64,000 nt of DNA from DYJE01 sp041660385 (GTDB lineage Bacteria; Desulfobacterota; Desulfobacteria; Desulfobacterales; Desulfolunaceae): positions 1 through 64,000 of the forward strand of contig JBAZWJ010000032.1 of assembly GCA_041660385.1 (NCBI GenBank), read 5' to 3'. Under the pieces are notes generated by a model. The model had not been told where the DNA came from, did no database searches, and saw only the letters and a program-made list of their open reading frames with translations. The translations under genes and the position numbers were made by a program. Positions 62,957-64,000 of the stretch are shown here, in pieces; the first letter of the stretch is position 1; each line of letters starts with the position of its first letter.

Positions 62957-63811
62957 ATGGTTGATCGCTATTTTACCCTTGTGAATGTCATTCTGATTAC
63001 GGCGTTCGTCGGCTTGAGCACCGGAACGTTTTATAAAGCTGCCACCTTGTTCATTGACAAAGGGACATCTGCACCTGTGCCAACGGAAGTAGCTGACAAC
63101 TTACCCATTGAAGAATCTCAGCCCAAGGTTATAACCGAATACGAACAGGTAGCCGGAAGGAATCTGTTCAAAGTCAGTGACATGGCCATCAGCGGTTCCA
63201 ACTCGGCGTTGAGCCTTGATGAGCTTGAACGGACAGAACTACAGCTTACGTTATGGGGAACCATTGCCGGAGCCGGTGATATGGCCTGGGCCATTATCGA
63301 AGACAAAGCCACACGCAACCAGGGTTTATATAAAGTGGGGGATACCGTTCAGAATGCAACACTCACCCATGTGTTCAGAAACAAAGTGGTTCTTAATTTG
63401 AACGGCAAAGACCAGATTCTTGAAACCGTTGAAGGAGACAGCGCCGGTGGCGGTGGAACGGCTGGTCCTATGAGCTCCGGTGAACCAGGGTCTGGAAAAA
63501 TTACTGTGGACAAAAATACGATCAACGAGTCGCTGAAAGACGTAAACAGCTTGATGAAGGATGTGAGAATAAGGCCCCATTTCAGCAACGGTCAGTCCGA
63601 TGGTCTGATTGTCAGTGGAATAAGGGGCGATTCGACGTTCAAGAAGCTTGGGCTGAGAAACGGTGATATTATTATGGGTGTTGACGGAAGCAAAATTGAG
63701 TCCGTGGATGACGCCATGAAGCTGTACAGCGGGCTCAAGAACATGCAGAACATGAAAATCGAAATTAAACGAAGGGGTCAAGTTCAAACCCTTGATTACA
63801 ATGTGAAGTAA
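62957..63811 (+). CDS. gspC: Type II secretion protein GspC (PDZ domain)
   Basis: Inner-membrane protein of 284 residues that links to the secretin. An N-terminal helix (LVNVILITAFVGLSTGTFYKA) is followed by the homology region (VAGRNLFKVSD, LQLTLWGTIAGAGDMAWAIIED, YKVGDTVQNATLTHVFRNKVVL). A Gly-rich linker leads to a C-terminal PDZ domain (DGLIVSGIRGDSTFKKLGLRNGDIIMGVDGSKIESVDDAM). Placed next to gspD as usual. Confidence 0.93.
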   Translation: MVDRYFTLVNVILITAFVGLSTGTFYKAATLFIDKGTSAPVPTEVADNLPIEESQPKVITEYEQVAGRNLFKVSDMAISGSNSALSLDELERTELQLTLWGTIAGAGDMAWAIIEDKATRNQGLYKVGDTVQNATLTHVFRNKVVLNLNGKDQILETVEGDSAGGGGTAGPMSSGEPGSGKITVDKNTINESLKDVNSLMKDVRIRPHFSNGQSDGLIVSGIRGDSTFKKLGLRNGDIIMGVDGSKIESVDDAMKLYSGLKNMQNMKIEIKRRGQVQTLDYNVK

Positions 63812-64000
63812 TGAAAACGTGGGATGCTATGACACACATGACACTAGAAAAAAGCAGATCGACGGCGATGAAAAAGAAGCGGGTTTTAACCCTTGTGGCG
63901 ACCTTGTGCATTTTTCTTATGCTAATCGGAGCTGGACTTGCGGACTCTCCTTTTCCGGGTAAGGTCAGGCGGGCGCGTCCCGCAGGTGACAACCCCATGG
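63811..64000 (+). CDS. gspD: Type II secretion secretin GspD, N-terminal part only
   Basis: The frame is open to the right edge. It can start at 63811 (overlapping the gspC stop by one base), 63829 or 63868; the last begins a good signal peptide (MKKKRVLTLVATLCIFLMLIGAGLADS). Only about 44-63 residues are visible, none from the diagnostic N0/secretin domains. The identity rests mainly on position after gspC. Confidence 0.6.
   Translation, partial: MKTWDAMTHMTLEKSRSTAMKKKRVLTLVATLCIFLMLIGAGLADSPFPGKVRRARPAGDNPM

Noticed and set aside
54..63900. Prophage or integrative element spanning the window
   Set aside because: No integrase, terminase, capsid or conjugation gene was seen. The only tail-like gene is isolated and has a signal peptide, and tRNA-Ser shows no duplicated 3' end nearby.

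Overview
The window (about 47% GC by eye) looks like a chromosomal segment of a Desulfobacterota (former Deltaproteobacteria) bacterium, probably near Desulfobacterales. That placement is inferred from the type II secretion gene order G-H-I-J-K-L-M-N-C-D, the density of PAS/hybrid kinases and chemoreceptors, YkgJ/DUF1015-type genes, and many short dispersed intergenic repeats. No rRNA or sulfate-reduction gene is present to settle taxonomy.

Layout. 0-3 kb: the end of a peptide/oligopeptide ABC importer (permease and two ATPases), split by a repeat-filled gap. 3.5-7.5 kb: a 7TM-type hybrid histidine kinase and a cytidylate-kinase-like protein. 7.5-13.5 kb, minus strand: an aerobic haem-copper oxidase operon (DUF2231 membrane protein, DOMON protein, SCO, CoxA, CoxC, CoxD, CoxB, CtaB); CoxA carries the type A2 YSHPAV signature. 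14-19.2 kb: long-chain acyl-CoA synthetase, PtsP, and a DUF4405 membrane protein. 19.5-31.5 kb: a secreted, shortened protein resembling contractile-tail protein D, then signal transduction genes (SBP-type hybrid kinase, two chemoreceptors, a NarL-type two-component pair).

32-37 kb is a toxin-antitoxin cluster (Phd/ParE, Unstab_antitox, YefM, RHH, VapBC) surrounding a SWIM-SNF2 helicase. 37.4-48.1 kb is a complete type III-A CRISPR-Cas locus, all read on the minus strand: cas10-csm2-csm3-csm4-csm5-cas6, leader and array 2, a truncated reverse transcriptase, cas1-cas2, leader and array 1. Cas10 keeps HD and GGDD motifs, but no CARF/Csm6 effector is visible in the window. A run of strong hairpins and a Fic protein lie immediately upstream of cas10. 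The RT is the N-terminal third of a Cas1-associated RT without its catalytic YxDD, so the locus looks like a decayed RT-Cas1 acquisition module.

50-53.7 kb holds YkgJ, recR, ybaB and dnaX plus tRNA-Ser(GGA). 54.2 kb is a DUF1015 protein. 56.4-64 kb is the gsp operon, running off the right edge in gspD. Repeats are a major feature: a MITE-like ~185-bp element with terminal inverted repeats (two copies), an ACCCGAC-type element (four main copies plus partials, one inside the decayed end of CRISPR array 2), GGGGCGGG/CCCGCCCC palindromes, and direct CGAACAT/GTTGGACG-type tandem words.
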